This document shows positions 23,671 through 36,162 of a DNA stretch of 64,000 nt, in pieces (the stretch's first letter is position 1; each line of letters starts with the position of its first letter). The stretch is from Ricordea florida (lineage: Eukaryota; Cnidaria; Anthozoa; Corallimorpharia; Ricordeidae): assembly GCA_949710005.1 (NCBI GenBank), contig OX453287.1:15966560-16030559 (forward strand), in the 5' to 3' direction. Position numbers and translations under genes: made by a program. Below the pieces are notes generated by a model. That model saw only the letters and a program-made list of their open reading frames with translations, was not told the DNA's origin and made no database searches.

Positions 23671-25070
23671 GTTGTAATGTGGTCACTCAAAATGGCACAG
23701 ACACTTTAAGATCTGGCAAAATGGCCTCACTTGTAAACTGTACCAAATATTAAGATCTCACAAAATTAAGATCTGTTAAGAAAAATTAAGATTTGTAACT
23801 TGAACAGGGCTGCTCCAAAAGGGAAACAAACCCCTAGCTATGGTAAAAAGCTCTAACTCACTAACTGTTAAAGACAGTCTATACTACTTCATGCAATTTG
23901 ACAAAAGCCAGACAAGCTAAGTTCACTGATCATCAATCATGAACTATTTGTATGAAAAGCTAAATTTATCAAGGAGTCAATAAATTAGCTGTAATGTGGT
24001 CACTCAAAATGGCACAGACACTTTAAGATCTGGCAAAATGCCCTCACTCGCAAACTGTACCAAATATTAAGATCTCACAAAATTAAGATCAGGTAAGAAA
24101 AATTAAGATTTGTTAAGATTTGTAACTTTAACATAGTAGCTCCAAAAGGGAAACAAACCCCTAGCTATGGCAAAATGCTCTAACTCACAAACTGTTAAAG
24201 AAGTCTATACTACCTCATGCAATTTGAAAAAAGCCAGACAAGCTAAGTTCACTGATCATCAATCATGAACTATTTGTATGAAAAGCCAAATTTGTCAAGG
24301 AGTCAACACAGTAGTTGCAATGTGGTCACTCAAAATGGCACAGACACTTTAAGATCTGACAAAATGCCCTCACTCGTAAACTGTACCAAATATTAAGATC
24401 CCAGAAAATTAAGATCAGTCAAGAAAAATTAAGATTTGTTAACATTTGTAACTTGAACAGGGCTGCTCCAAATAGGGAAAGAAACCCCTAGCTATGGCAA
24501 AATGCTCTAACTCACAAACTGTTAAAGACAGTCTATACTACCTCATGCAATTTTAAAAAGGCCAGACAAGCTTAGTTCACTGATCATCAATCATGAATTA
24601 TTTGTATGAAAAGCCAAATTTATCAAGGAGTCAACACAGTAGTTGCAATGTGGTCACTCAAAATGGCACAGACACTTTAAGATCTGGCAAAATGCCCTCA
24701 CTCGCAAACTGCACCAAATATTAAGATCTCACAAAATTAAAATCTGTTCAGAAAAATAAAGATTTGTTAAGATTTGTAATTTTAACATGGTTGCTCCAAG
24801 AGGGAAAGAAACCCCTTGCTATGGCAAAATGCTCTAACTCACTAACTGTTAAAGACAGTCTATACTACCTCATGCAATTTGACAAAAGCCAGACAAGCTA
24901 AGTTCACTGATCATCAATCATGAATTATTTGTATGAAAAGCCAAATTTGTCAAGGAGTCAACACAGTAGTTGCAATGTGGTCACTCAAAATGGCACAGGA
25001 ACTTTAAGATCTGGCAGAATGCCCTCACTCGCAAACTGTACCAAACATTAAGATCTCACATCAATAAAGG
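23671..25070 (+). repeat. 326-bp tandem repeat, about 4.3 copies
   Basis: The anchor GGTCACTCAAAATGGCACAG recurs at 23681, 23998, 24324, 24652 and 24979, giving periods of 317, 326, 328 and 327. Units are rich in TTAAGATCT motifs and diverge by a few percent. The last unit is partial and merges into unrelated sequence. Not a CRISPR: there are no short repeats with unique spacers. Confidence 0.9.
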
Positions 25071-25196
25071 CAAAAAATCCCAAAGTCCATTTTCTGTTAA
25101 GAAAGCAAAGGCAAAGTATACCAATGGAAAATCTGTAACTGGAAAGAAACCCCTATTGCTGCAAGATGTTGTAGACTCGTAAATTGTAAAAGGCAG

Positions 25197-25508
25197 TCAT
25201 GCATACTGAAGAAAATTACTCAGCAGTTTCAACAGGTTCCTCTTGTTTCTTTGGTAGCGGTAAAATGAAACATAAAGGAGATCCTCACTTAGTTTTGGTT
25301 GGGCAAACATTTTAATCAAATTGGGATCAGTGAGATCCAAGCAACAACAGCAATCACCACTGTCACTACCATTGTCCTCATCAATGTTATAGTTGTTCTT
25401 CTCTGGGACCAAACTACATGTACTCTGATCTTCTTCAGTGGAATCACTTTGTTCCATGTACTGCACCTCAGTTCTGTAACCTTTCAATCTCCTCTTACAT
25501 TTCTTCAA
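25197..25508 (-). CDS. Hypothetical acidic/Cys-cluster protein inside the CACTA-like element
   Basis: 103 codons from 25508. The middle is acidic and Ser-rich (NIDEDNGSDSGD) and runs into CCCC, then a basic C-terminus (YQRNKRNLLKLLSN). I do not recognise a family. It could be a transposon exon or chance; a splice acceptor could not be confirmed. Confidence 0.2.
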   Translation of the reverse strand: MKKCKRRLKGYRTEVQYMEQSDSTEEDQSTCSLVPEKNNYNIDEDNGSDSGDCCCCLDLTDPNLIKMFAQPKLSEDLLYVSFYRYQRNKRNLLKLLSNFLQYA

Positions 25509-25559
25509 TTACTCCCTTCTTTTATCTTTGTTATGCTTTTCCATCTACAGTAAAAGAAT

Positions 25560-28500
25560 CGGTTGGAGAGAAAACAAGTTTGAACCAGTAATGAATACAT
25601 GGGGATTACTACACGGGGTTAAGCAAGCATTACATAGTATACGTGAACAAAGGGACAGCTAAGAATTTGGAATTTCAAATATTGGCTATGCTCTTCAAAT
25701 TTGTAACATATCAGAAGCCATGTTATAGGGTTTTCAAAGAGAGAGTCAGCTTAAATTCAGAAAGACTCATGATGTATTTGCCTTTTACATAAATTTTCTC
25801 ACTATCTAGTTTTGTTAACCACTCATGAATGCACTAAAACAAACGAGTTTTTTGTGGAAAAAAACTGTGCTGCAACCCCTACCCCCCGTTGAAAAATTAT
25901 CATGATGTCCTGCTAATAAGTTACAAGCTTAGGATTCGGATATTGTAAGCTTACATAATCACAGAACGTCACAGCCCGTGTACAATGTAATCCTTAACAA
26001 ATTTGCCTCGCAAGCCATGAAATTATAAGCTAAATGTAATCGATGGCGCTTGCAGTGAAACTTAAACAGGCCGATATATACATAATTGTAACCTTTAAGA
26101 ATACATCCAAACTTAATTACATCTATGATCATTGCCGGGTCACTGCCTATTACTTGAGTTCGATGAGATGCAAATTGGCATTATCATTGGCATTATCTAG
26201 TTTTATCTAGGAAAAAGACTACGCACACCGCCTGACATACAAAGAAAGTACAAAAAATACGTCGAACTTACCTCCCAAACTTTTGCGTGTGTTCCCGCTC
26301 TGTTCCCGCCGATTTCGGAGCTGTGCGGCCACGTCAGGAGTATCACCTTTTGAGCCTTTTGTGTTACGGGTCAGCGAATTTTGAACCAGAGCGAGGCGAG
26401 ACATCAGGGGCCAGGTTTGTACAACGGAGCGCGCAAACTGATGTTCGTTGAGAGACACTCGAGCCGGCCTAGCTCTGATTTTGTTGCTCTTTAGCCCACT
26501 GAGATTATAAGTATCGTATTTTTGTGCAATTTCTTGTACACTCAGGTTAATTGCAGATTGGAAGATCAGTTCGGGTGAATTCGTTCTGTAATGTTGCGTC
26601 GTGCTGTTGGGGAAACTCATCCAAAGCAACCGTGATCTTGCCGGAGAGAACGAAAAGCTGCGGCAAGAGCACGAAAGGACAAGCTAACATCAAGCAGAAG
26701 TGCTCAAACGGATTGAGCAAAGGTTAAATGAGGGGTAAACTCCAAGCATTCCTCTGGGAGAAAATCTCCGAAGATGATAACGAGCCAGAGACTCATTGCC
26801 GTTCCCGCCGGTTGTAGAGTAAGTAGAAGAACTGCACCTTTTAATCACATAAATACGGCATATACATGACAATAATTGTGTACTAATTTCTGCTTATTAG
26901 AACATGATGCATTGACCCGTAAAATTCGTTCTCGATGGCTTTGTTTATGAAATACGTTTTGGCGCCCAAATTGTGCATAAATTATTTTCATTTAAATAAT
27001 TATCTTTAATTAATTAATTTGACTGAAATGCACCTTTTTTCGGTTGAGCCAGTTAGGAGGGGCACAATGCGAACAGTCCTTTGACAAAGGAAGTTTAGCC
27101 TATTGTAACATCAGACATTATCTTTTTTTTTCATGTGTTTGCTTAATAGAGATCTCTCAGGAAGGTATACAGAGTCCTGATCAAAAGGGAGGATTTCAAT
27201 GGATTTCACCTTGATGAAAAAGTAAGTCTCTGCAATTTGTCAATAGAAGAACTATAATTTATTATGCATATAGCAATATCCTTCCAAAACCGGAGTCTTT
27301 GATTAATGCTCATCAGAATATACATGTAATTTATACTGCATTGTACATATATGGAGGAACGCTGTAGATGTCACTGCACGATATATGTTTTTTTGGTACC
27401 CAGATACAAGTACTGGTAATAGTCTTTTCACTTTTGCACACGGTATATATTGTAACCTTTATGTCTGTAGAAATATACATGTATTGTTTGTGTCTTTAGT
27501 TCTAAAGCCTAGGGATAGGTATAGAGTTGGTGTAATTTAAGTGCCATTGTAATTGCCTGTTGAAAGTTTCATTTGAGGCTTGATAATCCCCTGTAAGCTT
27601 TCTCATTTGTTTTGTTTTACTATTACAAAAAGCTTGAGACTCAATGGGCAAGCTGTTTCAGTTTTACTGCTGGCTTCATTTTGCATTGCCTGCATGACAA
27701 ACTAAAAATTAATAGTCCCTGTACTTAAACACAGGTTGCTTCCATCTGTTACAATGTAGTTTGGTGCAGAGTGCAAGAGAATACCAACATATTCAAACAG
27801 AAACTCATTTCTAGGGAAAAAAAGACATGTGAGCCTGCAGTAGTTCTGAATATGGTTTTGGAAAATGACAAATTTTGGGCTAAAATAGGGTTAAGTTATA
27901 GTGAATTAAGTAGATGTTCAAAGATAAATCTACAGTAAACTTCCTTGTTAAGTTTGTTTCCAAAACACAGCACATGCATCTTGATCGATAGCTAGACGCG
28001 ATCATGGATTTAGGTTGCTGAAACGTTGTATATGACTCATAATAGTGACCACTTTGTAGCACAAGCAAATTTTGCTGGCTCATCTTTTATCACATTGTCT
28101 TTAAAAATGGCAACCAACTTTTTGGAATTGGTTTCCACTTTGAGAAATTTTAAGAGCCAAGTGGCTACCAGCAAAAATGTTAATTTAATGCCCTTCATGG
28201 TCACACAGCGATGTCAACTTGGTTCCATTATCTTTCAGAAATAAACAAGACACGCAGTTGCCCTTGATGTGATTCAGTAGCAAGATGCCAATGCAAAAGG
28301 AAGGGCTGCAGCAGTGAGGAGAGCAACTATGGGGATGATGGGAATGGTCAACCAAAGGTTGTTGGCTATTAAGTAAAGAACCCTTCCTAGGACAATATCA
28401 AGTGACCTGTCTGAAGAGGAAACCCCTCATGGCCTTCCTGAGTGGGCTGTCAAAATTAATTTAATGTGACATTTTAGTAAGTGCAAAATACAGGCTTAGA

Positions 28501-29984
28501 AATGGCTTTATGAAAAGAAGTCTAATTTCTTTTTCAATACTGCCAAGAGCATGACAAAGAGCTCATACATTGCCTTGTACTAGCTATTATAAACTGTATT
28601 TTGTACCTGCTAAAATACTTTTGCAAAAAACATGCACTGCCTAATATTCTTCAACAAATTTTTCATTCGAAGGCTGTATAACTGCAGTGACACACAATGC
28701 TGATAAGTCACAAGCAAAGTGGGAATGATTTTTATTTTAATTTGATGGCTAGTTTCAATTTAATTTGTGTATAACTGCAGTGGCACTATGAGAGGAACTT
28801 TGGCATACAATGGAGACAACTCAAAAGCCAACTGGAAATTATTTGATGATGTTAACTGGATGGCTTGTTTCAATTGTCATCGCTCTGGCTACAAATACTG
28901 TTAACGGAGGAGTAACAGGGTTGTCATGGTCAGGCAAAAACGTTTTTTTTTTTTTTTTTTTTTTTCAAGGTTAAGAAAAAGTTGAAAAATTGTAAATGAT
29001 ATCATTGAAATTCTCAATGTACCTAAAAGTCGAGGAATTTTACTTTGTGCTAGTCATTAGGTTGTGGAGATTGCTTGTTAACAAAAGTAATGCATTTTGT
29101 AAAGTTCCTGCAAAGGAATTGTTTATTTCTGTGGCAGAAATAAATTTTCCATCCCAATTAGTGGCAACCCTGTGTAATAATTGTGTTGCCTGCATCACTG
29201 ATCGGTGTATAAATAGATTTAGTTTCATTAGTTTTTACTTGTTTTACAGCAAGGTTTTTGACTTAATCTCAAAAGAAATTATTACAATTAAGTGCTCAGA
29301 TTCTTTTGATGCTGTCTGCATACATTTTTCTCAACAACTTGCTAGAGTGATTAATAAATGTCTGGTTGCCTGTAGACAAAATAAGATCATGGAAGAACAG
29401 AGTTACACCTCTTCTGGAAATACTTCAAAGTTTGAAACAACCATATGGGTAAATAAAGCAGCACAACAGCAACACATAAGAGTGTAGAGACATTAGTGTT
29501 TTTGTGAAGCTTCATCTATAGCAGTTCTTATGACAGTTTTACTAGCAGTGCAAATACAAGTATATTATAATTAAATAGATGTGAAAACATGATATATGAA
29601 CAATATGCTTCTATATTTCCTGCTGAAATGGGTCTGTTGTACCTGCTAGGTTGTAAATAGACCTGATTTGTCATTTGTTGCATTTGAACGTAGAATAAAG
29701 TGATGTTAACTTTAATCTTTCAATTGGTTTCACAACATTTTTTGTCTCCTGAAAGAAAGCCAAGATGCAGAATGGAATATCAGTCCACTTTGGTTGTGTT
29801 TGAAATAAGTGAGGGAAAATGTGGACAAGAAATATGAAAAAAGAAGCGTTCACCCTAGCTTCTACCAATGAAGTAAAGCAGATTTATCATATGGTCTCTT
29901 ATTAGGACTTCTTACCACAGGTCATGTTACTCTTAGTCCAAAAAAAAGGAAAATTAAACATGACCCTAAAGAAATCTTTAAGGC
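25560..29984. other. Interior of CACTA-like element without a confident gene
   Basis: AT-rich sequence. A possible exon at about 27148-27221 (open frame [15 protein letters not shown], bounded by AG and GTAAGT) and a frame at 26219-26629 ending at AG|GTAAGT may be relics of transposon exons. A poly-T tract lies at 28946-28966. The 163-codon frame at 28996-29487 has ordinary AT-rich composition and no recognisable domain. Confidence 0.4.
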
Positions 29985-30320
29985 ATTTTTTGTTGACTTA
30001 AAGAAAACTTAAATGTGATTTTATGACCCTTTAATGTAACACTAAATGGCAATTAAAGGAGACTTTAAATGAACAATGAAACATTTAAGGTGAATTAAAG
30101 GTGAATTAAAAGCGGTTTTAAGGCCATTTGGGCAGCACACTTAAAGTCTATGAAATAAGCCTTTTGGCCATCTTTAATTACAAATTAAAGCTGCTACAAA
30201 ATGCTTCATAAGAAGACTTAAATTAGTACATTAAAGTCAAATTAAAGGAACATTTCAGGATTTTCGTGTAAAACTTAAGGATCCACAAAACACATCATTT
30301 GTTAACCTTTAGGTTAGCTT
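29985..30320. repeat. Right subterminal repeats of the CACTA-like element
   Basis: Dense AATTAAAG/CTTTAATT motifs mirroring 22640-22960, directly inside the right terminus. Confidence 0.55.
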
Positions 30321-30356
30321 TCAACCTCATTAAATCAGTGATTTCGTCCTGTGCTG

Positions 30357-30600
30357 TATACACTGTTTTCTTTCCAGGTATTGTTTTAAGTACGGTACTC
30401 TTTGAATTAGGTGGAACGTGGATACTCTGCACTTGTCACTCAAAGCACCATTGTTGAGTTTTGAGCGTTTTATTTCCTCTGAACGGTTTATTTTTAACAC
30501 GAAGATTATTCACACGATTACAAAGCATTAAATGGAGTGTTGCAGAACTCATGGTGTCGGAAACGTGGGTTTAAATGCGCAGCTCTAGCCATTTTAAATT
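30357..30600 (+). repeat. Local duplication, first copy (left part)
   Basis: Positions 30357-30600 continued at 39298 to about 39780 match 40340 to about 40960 (for example GGAATTGTTTTAAATGCGG and TTTATCTGTCCG). The Kolobok-like copy 2 splits the first copy. The second copy retains CTTAAAG where the element entered TTAA. Confidence 0.6.
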
Positions 30601-30850
30601 TTAAAGTGCCCCTGCGATCAAATTTTTCACATTTTATCTTTTTCCATTTTCGCGTAGAATATGACTCTCTCACTTACCTTGCCAAATTTCGATCCATTTC
30701 GAGCAACAGAAGTCAACTTTTTCTAACCGTTTTATTCGAGATTTTGCGACCGCCATTATTTGGTCTTGTTCCGGAAGTAGATCTGAATGCCTCCTTGGGA
30801 TTAAAGGAAGTGACGTCAAAGGCTCAACACGAAAAATGCATATGGCTAAT

Positions 30851-31303
30851 AGGCCCTTTGCAGGATCTAGTCACGTGCCTGGATACCACTTAGCAACGCC
30901 ATGCTGGGACGCAAGCGTTCCAGCGCCATTTGTAAAACAAAGGCTGAACACTGAGGTTGTTGCGTGCGATCAAGCGAGACAAGTACCTTTCGAAAAGATT
31001 CCCATTACTACGATAGCGAATAATTTTTCTCTTACACAAGTTGGCTTTGACCTCTTGTGCTTTTTAACTGGATTCACCGGCTAATAAGCGACAATTTTTC
31101 TTCGATTCCTGCAGCAAGTCGGCGAGTGAACACGTGTCGACATGGCGAACTCTGAAGGTAGGGAATAACCTATAACTTTTTGTTATGAATTTTTACTTTC
31201 CTCTTTTCGCCACTTAACTTTCTTACTGTCTTTGGAGGCCTTCCAGAAAAGGTTATTGTAGCGTCGTTGAAAGTATTTGGTGGCCGCATCTGGTGGCAAA
31301 AAT
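30851..31303 (+). repeat. Left terminal inverted repeat of ISL2EU
   Basis: About 450 bp, matching 35337-35789 inverted with a few percent difference. It contains the promoter region and the first 16-nt coding exon (ATGGCGAAC...). Confidence 0.85.
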
Positions 31304-33425
31304 TGATTACAGTAACAGTGATTTTTGTTTCATACTTGACACTTTCAAGTAAAACAACACATCCCTCGATAAGGATTTCTTTGTGAAGATTCGAAAATAA
31401 TAACTGTTCCTTGCACATGTACAGCTGGTGAAGGAACATCGAATATTCTGTTGGATCCGTGTGATGGCTCTCAGTCTCCAGTTCCCAAGAAGAAATCGAA
31501 AGGGGGAAGTTATCATTGCTGTGTGCCAAATTGTACTGGAGACTCACGGTATGACAGCTCTTTATCGTTTCATCGAATACCGAGCAGACCCAGTGATGAC
31601 ACTTTAAGAAAACTGTGGCTGGTCAAAATTAGGAGAGACATTGGACCATTTTTCAAGGTACAACTATAACCAATATATATGTTTACCTCATGTTGCTGTG
31701 GTTCTTGTTTATTGCTGACATGGCCTTCTATTTCAATGTGAATGAGCTTTTCATCCGAAGCCAACCGTTTACATGTTTGCTGGCTGTCTTTGTACATTTT
31801 TTTCGCGTTAGCAGTAAAGTCATTATACATTATTAAAGCGCATTGCAATACATGGCCCAAAGTATATGCTCCAACTTTTTTTTCTTACTTTATTTCCATA
31901 TTTCTGGGTTACAGATTACTAACAAGACCAGAGTGTGCTCTAAACACTTCCTTCCTGAAGACTATAAGCCATCTGACAATTCTGGACGCCGCCTATTAAA
32001 GGAAGGCACTGTTCCAACAATTTTTGACTGGACACTACCACCAAAGTCAAGAAGAAAACTTGTTCGTGTTGTTGACAGGTATGTTGCTTACTTACCTCTC
32101 ATATACCCTGGGCATCATAAGACATTTCATAACAATGAATTTCAATGTAAGATTACATTCTCAATTCAACACATGACAGTCACCTCTCTCTAAAAAAACA
32201 TAATCCTTTTCTTTTTGGTCCTTGTACATGTAGTGGCACTCAAACCGATGAGAGTGAGACTGATGAAGGAGATGGAATTCCTGGTGAGTGCAGAACAGCT
32301 ATTATAGAACCAGAACTGTCAGAACTTGAGGCAACCAGATCTCAGCTCTTGGTTGTTCAAGCAGAACTGGAGGAACTGAGAAGGATATCTACCACTGCTG
32401 CCAGGGAAGCTGATTCAGCCATTCTTCAGGCTCAGCAAGAACTCAAGAGACAAAAGGAGCTTGCTGCACAGGAGCTTGCACTGAGCAGATTTGGACTAGA
32501 GAGGTTCTCCACCAATGATGATCTCATTAAGTTTTATACAGGATTTTGTTCCTACAAACACCTAACTATGTTTTACAATTTTGCCAAGCCTACTGCTGAA
32601 AAAATGACATACTGTTATGCTTCTGGTGTCTTAGATAGTCGCCCTAATTCCCGGGTAATGTTATTGATAGATGAATTATTTATGTTCTTGGTTAGAGTGA
32701 AATTAGGCCTCTTTGAGCAAGATCTTGCACAACGTTTCCATATCCATATTTCATCAGTGAGCAGGAAAATTACTACTTGGGCCAATTATATGTATTTTCT
32801 TTTGGGTTCTCAGTCTATTTGGCCTTCTAGGGATGACGTAAATGCAAACATGCCTGAGGAGTTCAAGGAACTCTATCCAACAACAAGAGTTATTCTAGAC
32901 TGCACTGAGATTTTTGTGGAAACACCATCATCTCTTCTCTTACAGTCTCAGCTGTACTCGTCTTATAAAAGCAAAACCACCCTTAAAGGTTTAATAGGAA
33001 TTGCACCACATGGTGCAATTACATTCATTTCTTCTTTATTTACAGGTGCCATATCAGATAAAGAAATAACTAGATGTTCTGGTATAATAGATCTCTTAGA
33101 ACCTAATGACTCAGTTATGGCAGACAAGGGTTTTGACATTGAAGGGATGTTAAGGGAAAGGGGGGTGGGACTTAATCTCCCTCCTTTTTTGCAAAGCAGG
33201 GACCAGTTTACGGCTAAACAAGTGCATGAAACTAAAACTATTGCCAAGCTTAGGATCCATGTAGAAAGAGCAATTAGAAGGATAAAAGAGTTCCACATTT
33301 TTGATTCACCAGTGCCCCTGTCGATGGTTGGCACTGTCAACCAAATATACACTGTTGTCTGTTTACTAACAAATTTTCAGGGACCCCTGATTCTGAAGGG
33401 TGGCGGTTCTATTGACAATGATTAG
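31142..33425 (+). CDS. ISL2EU transposase: THAP zinc finger plus DDE_Tnp_4 nuclease
   Basis: Four exons, join(31142..31157, 31425..31657, 31915..32078, 32234..33425): 1605 nt, 534 residues, all junctions GT/AG and in phase. Residues 35-110 form a THAP domain: CCVPNC (residues 37-42), later CSKHF with C91 and H94, then TVPTIFDW. Residues about 145-215 are a coiled-coil-prone acidic stretch. An HTH (FEQDLAQRFHIHISSVSRK, about 298-316) precedes the catalytic core with D360 (ILDCTEI), D435 (MADKGF) and E482 (HVERAIRR). The THAP domain should bind the element ends and the DDE core cut and rejoin DNA. No lesion was found. The first exon lies in the terminal repeat, so the promoter moves with it. 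Confidence 0.88.
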
Positions 33426-33706
33426 TTCTAAAAAACAAGTAATATTTATTTATTAGTCTACAGCAATGGCTTACCACGATTATGTAAGAGGATCATAATA
33501 TCGAAGAAGTGTTCACAGATGATATGTATAATAAAAGATTATAATTATCTTACACAAAACAGTGATTGAACCTACTAGTTACATGTGGGCAACTTAAAAC
33601 ATAACAACTCTCACTGGTGGGAAGAGGGGAGTAGAACAAAATGATATTAAGTATAATTTTCTCCTTTACTTACTTAAAAAATAATTACTAAGATTACTGT
33701 TGACAA

Positions 33707-35333
33707 TTAGTTTAAGAAATAATTGAAGAAAAATGTGTCCACCTTATCCTTACTAGCTTGAAAGAAGTCTTTATCAAAGTAAATTCTTTGGCAAAAAAAA
33801 TCTGTATCAGTCATGTAGGAAAAAAAATCACACCAATCAAGACCAGTCAGACCAAGCTGACATTGAACCTGTGAGTAGTATTCATGATTTTCCTTCAATT
33901 TCCTCTCCTGGGTAAAAGGATCCACTCCTAAATATTTTACATTATTGAAACTGGTCTCCCCCTCTTTGACAACCTTAACTTCTAACAAACCGAATGGGTT
34001 ACGGCCTTGGTTTGCTAAAGTTATATCATAAACCTTTCGGTCTGGACTACAACCAAGCCAAGGACATTTTGGATTGATGACCAGTCCTGATGGATAGAGG
34101 TTAACCATCCCCCCCTTTGCTACATTAGCATAGACCATTGAAGCTCTGGCCTCCAGCTGAATACCTCTCTTCATGGCAGGAGTGGTGACGTGACGGCTGG
34201 GATTAAGCTGTGCAACAAGACTCTCAAAGTTCGAAACCCTCTTTGCACACAAGCCAAATTTGCTTGCTGTGATACGTTTCTTGCGAAGAAGGTGCCACAA
34301 ATTGTTTTCACTCTGCGTGACAGTTTTACTTTGCAGATCAATGGCAACTTCCCTTGTAACAAATAGAGAGTCCAATGATGCTTGCTTTTCAGGGCTCAAA
34401 CAAATTGAAACCCTATTTTCAAACCGGTCACCAGCATCAGGCAGTGGTAACTCAGGGTATGCCTCGCAGAATAAGTCATTAATTACGTATTCTTCTGATA
34501 ATTTCTGCTGGTATGAGAGGACACTGCCTCTAACAGCATGTCCAAATTTAGTTACAACAGAAGGTAATCCAGGGAGCTCTTGTACAGATGGAACAATAGA
34601 GGCCATCAATGGCTTGGGTGAGAGGTTGTTAAAATGACTCTTGCTAAGTATGCCATACACATTGGATGGGGAATATAGAGTGCTTTTAATGTACCTAGAG
34701 TAGTCAGCTCCCATCTGTGGTTTCTTGACCAACAAATCCTGGATTTCTTTTTGCTGAATAGTTTTACCCCTGGGAACACTCCACCGCTGTGGCAAACTGG
34801 TGCATGTTAAATCATCTGGCAAAGCCTTGAGACCATACAATTTACAGTGGGCCAGGTAGAAGAGTAAGGCTATTATATGATGGCAGTAGCCACTCATACC
34901 AGCAACACAGGAACACTTGGCATTGGTTATTTTGGGGTCCTCGTTAATTGCCTGTAGTGGCACAGACACTTCCAAAGAGTGTGGGGCTTCACTTTTCTTC
35001 ATTGATCTGAAGCACTTGCCTTTGACTTTAGCTTTATCCGGAAAATATGTAACTAAAAGGAGCAGCATACAACAAAATCAGCGAATACTCGGTATCTGGG
35101 AAATACACCACTTGCGTAAGCTTACCTTTGATATCATGGAGATAACCTGGTTCTGCAAAGAATTTGTAGGCCTTTGCAGTATTTTCACAGCCAGAGGACT
35201 TTTTTGCATATTCCTCAACCTCACTGAAAGATAGACTGGGGAATAAACTCAGATCCTGGGTCGTTGCTTCTCTTGAGTCTGACGCGGAGTTACCATCTGT
35301 ACGATAAATATGGATTAAAGTCTCACAGAACAT
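33707..35333 (-). CDS. ISL2EU YqaJ-type exonuclease/recombinase with SWIM zinc finger
   Basis: join(35333..35126, 35052..33707): 1554 nt, 517 residues. Donor AAAG|GTAAGC at 35126/35125 and acceptor TTTTAG|TTAC at 35053/35052 restore the frame (HDIKVTYFPDK). The N-terminal part has LSFSEVEEYA, then a SWIM finger CSCVAGMSGYCHH. The C-terminal nuclease shows RKKRITASKFG, GIQLEARA (Glu), LGCSPDRK (Asp) and LLEVKVV (E-x-K), the lambda-exonuclease/YqaJ pattern. The ATG at 35333 is the first in the open frame; an earlier ATG at 35498 in the terminal repeat has a good 16-nt exon, but I could not join it in phase, so the N-terminus is uncertain. A role in processing element DNA is presumed for the family, not shown. 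Confidence 0.82.
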
Positions 35334-35336
35334 GTC

Positions 35337-35789
35337 ATTTTTGCCACCAGATGCGGCCACCAAATACTTTCAACGACGCTAAAATAACATTTTCTAGAAG
35401 GCCTCAAAAGACACTAAGAAAGTTACATGGCGAAAAGAGGAGAGTAAGAATGCATAACAAAAAGTTATAGGTTATTCCCTACCTCCAGAGTTCGCCATGT
35501 CGCTACGTGTTCACTCGCCGACTTGCTGCAGGAATCGAAGAAAAATTGTCGCTTATTTGCCGGTGAATCCAGTTAAAAAGCACAAGAGGTTAAAGCCAAC
35601 TTGTGTAAGAGAAAAATTATCCGCTATCGTAGTAACGGGAATCTTTTCGAAAGGTACTTGTCTCGCTTGATCGCACGCAACAACCTCAGTGTTCAGCCTT
35701 TGTTTTACAGATGGCGCTGGAACGCTTGCGTCCCAGCATGGCGTTGCTAAGTGGTATCCAGGCACGTGACTAGATCCTGCAAAGGGCCT
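35337..35789 (-). repeat. Right terminal inverted repeat of ISL2EU
   Basis: Inverse of 30851-31303. It carries a parallel ATG/donor unit (35498-35483) for the leftward gene. Confidence 0.85.
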
Positions 35790-35876
35790 ATTGCCATACA
35801 GAGTTCTGTACTCAATTCACAATCGTTTTTTGCGACTTTTATCACCAGTACCTTACCCAACATAAATGACGGAAGC

Positions 35877-36162
35877 CCAAGCATAGTACAAGATTGCAGC
35901 AATCGTTCAAACCATGCTGCTGGGATTTCATTACATCGTAGTCCCGTAAATAAGTCGGAGCGGGAGAAGTGGGTTCGCTTTGTGCGTACTCGCTGCGAAA
36001 ATTTTAACCCAAAAGGAGTTTTTGTTATATCGCTCTTTGGAAGACTGCTTCGAGAAAACTCTGCATGTGGAAGGATTAAGGCGAAAACTTCTCCCATGTT
36101 CAGTTCCTACTATCCATAGAAAAGGACCAGAAAAACCATCATCAGCGCGATCTCGTCGAAAG
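35877..36162 (+). pseudogene. THAP remnant, Kolobok-like copy 2
   Basis: Counterpart of 13115-13400, same missing residues and same frame change. It differs by single substitutions (for example TTTTCTCG against TTCTCTCG). Confidence 0.55.

Larger units (their letters stand above)
22613..30353 (+). mobile_element. En/Spm (CACTA)-like transposon, 7.7 kb, probably non-autonomous
   Basis: Termini CACAGGGCGAAAACAC and, inverted at the right end, CACAGGACGAAATCAC are flanked by a 3-bp duplication CTG (22610-22612 and 30354-30356). The 3-bp target, CAC-starting ends and dense subterminal short repeats (TCTTTAAT/ATTAAAGA, 22640-22960 and 29985-30320) are the standard features of this superfamily. 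The first exon of a Cys/His-type N-terminal domain lies at 23145. A catalytic core was not found. The interior includes a 326-bp tandem array. Confidence 0.65.
30851..35789 (+). mobile_element. ISL2EU transposon, 4939 bp, apparently complete
   Basis: Starts AGGCCCTTTGCAGGATCTAG and ends with the inverse. It is flanked by AT at 30849-30850 and 35790-35791; copy 1 of the host element provides the empty site (GGCTAATTGCC inverted, near 13487). Inverted repeats are about 450 bp. It encodes an IS5-type transposase with a THAP domain on the plus strand and a YqaJ-type nuclease on the minus strand, the gene pair that defines ISL2EU. Both genes appear open when spliced, so this may be an autonomous copy. 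Confidence 0.9.

Noticed and set aside
23671..25070. Possible CRISPR-like array
   Set aside because: Units are 326 bp, nearly identical throughout, without unique spacers; an ordinary tandem repeat in a eukaryotic element.
26219..26629. 136-codon frame ending at a GTAAGT donor
   Set aside because: Might be a transposon exon, but no acceptor partner or domain was found; mentioned under the element interior only.
28996..29487. 163-codon frame inside the CACTA-like element
   Set aside because: AT-rich, hydrophobic by composition, no domain, no start context; an opposite-strand frame overlaps it.
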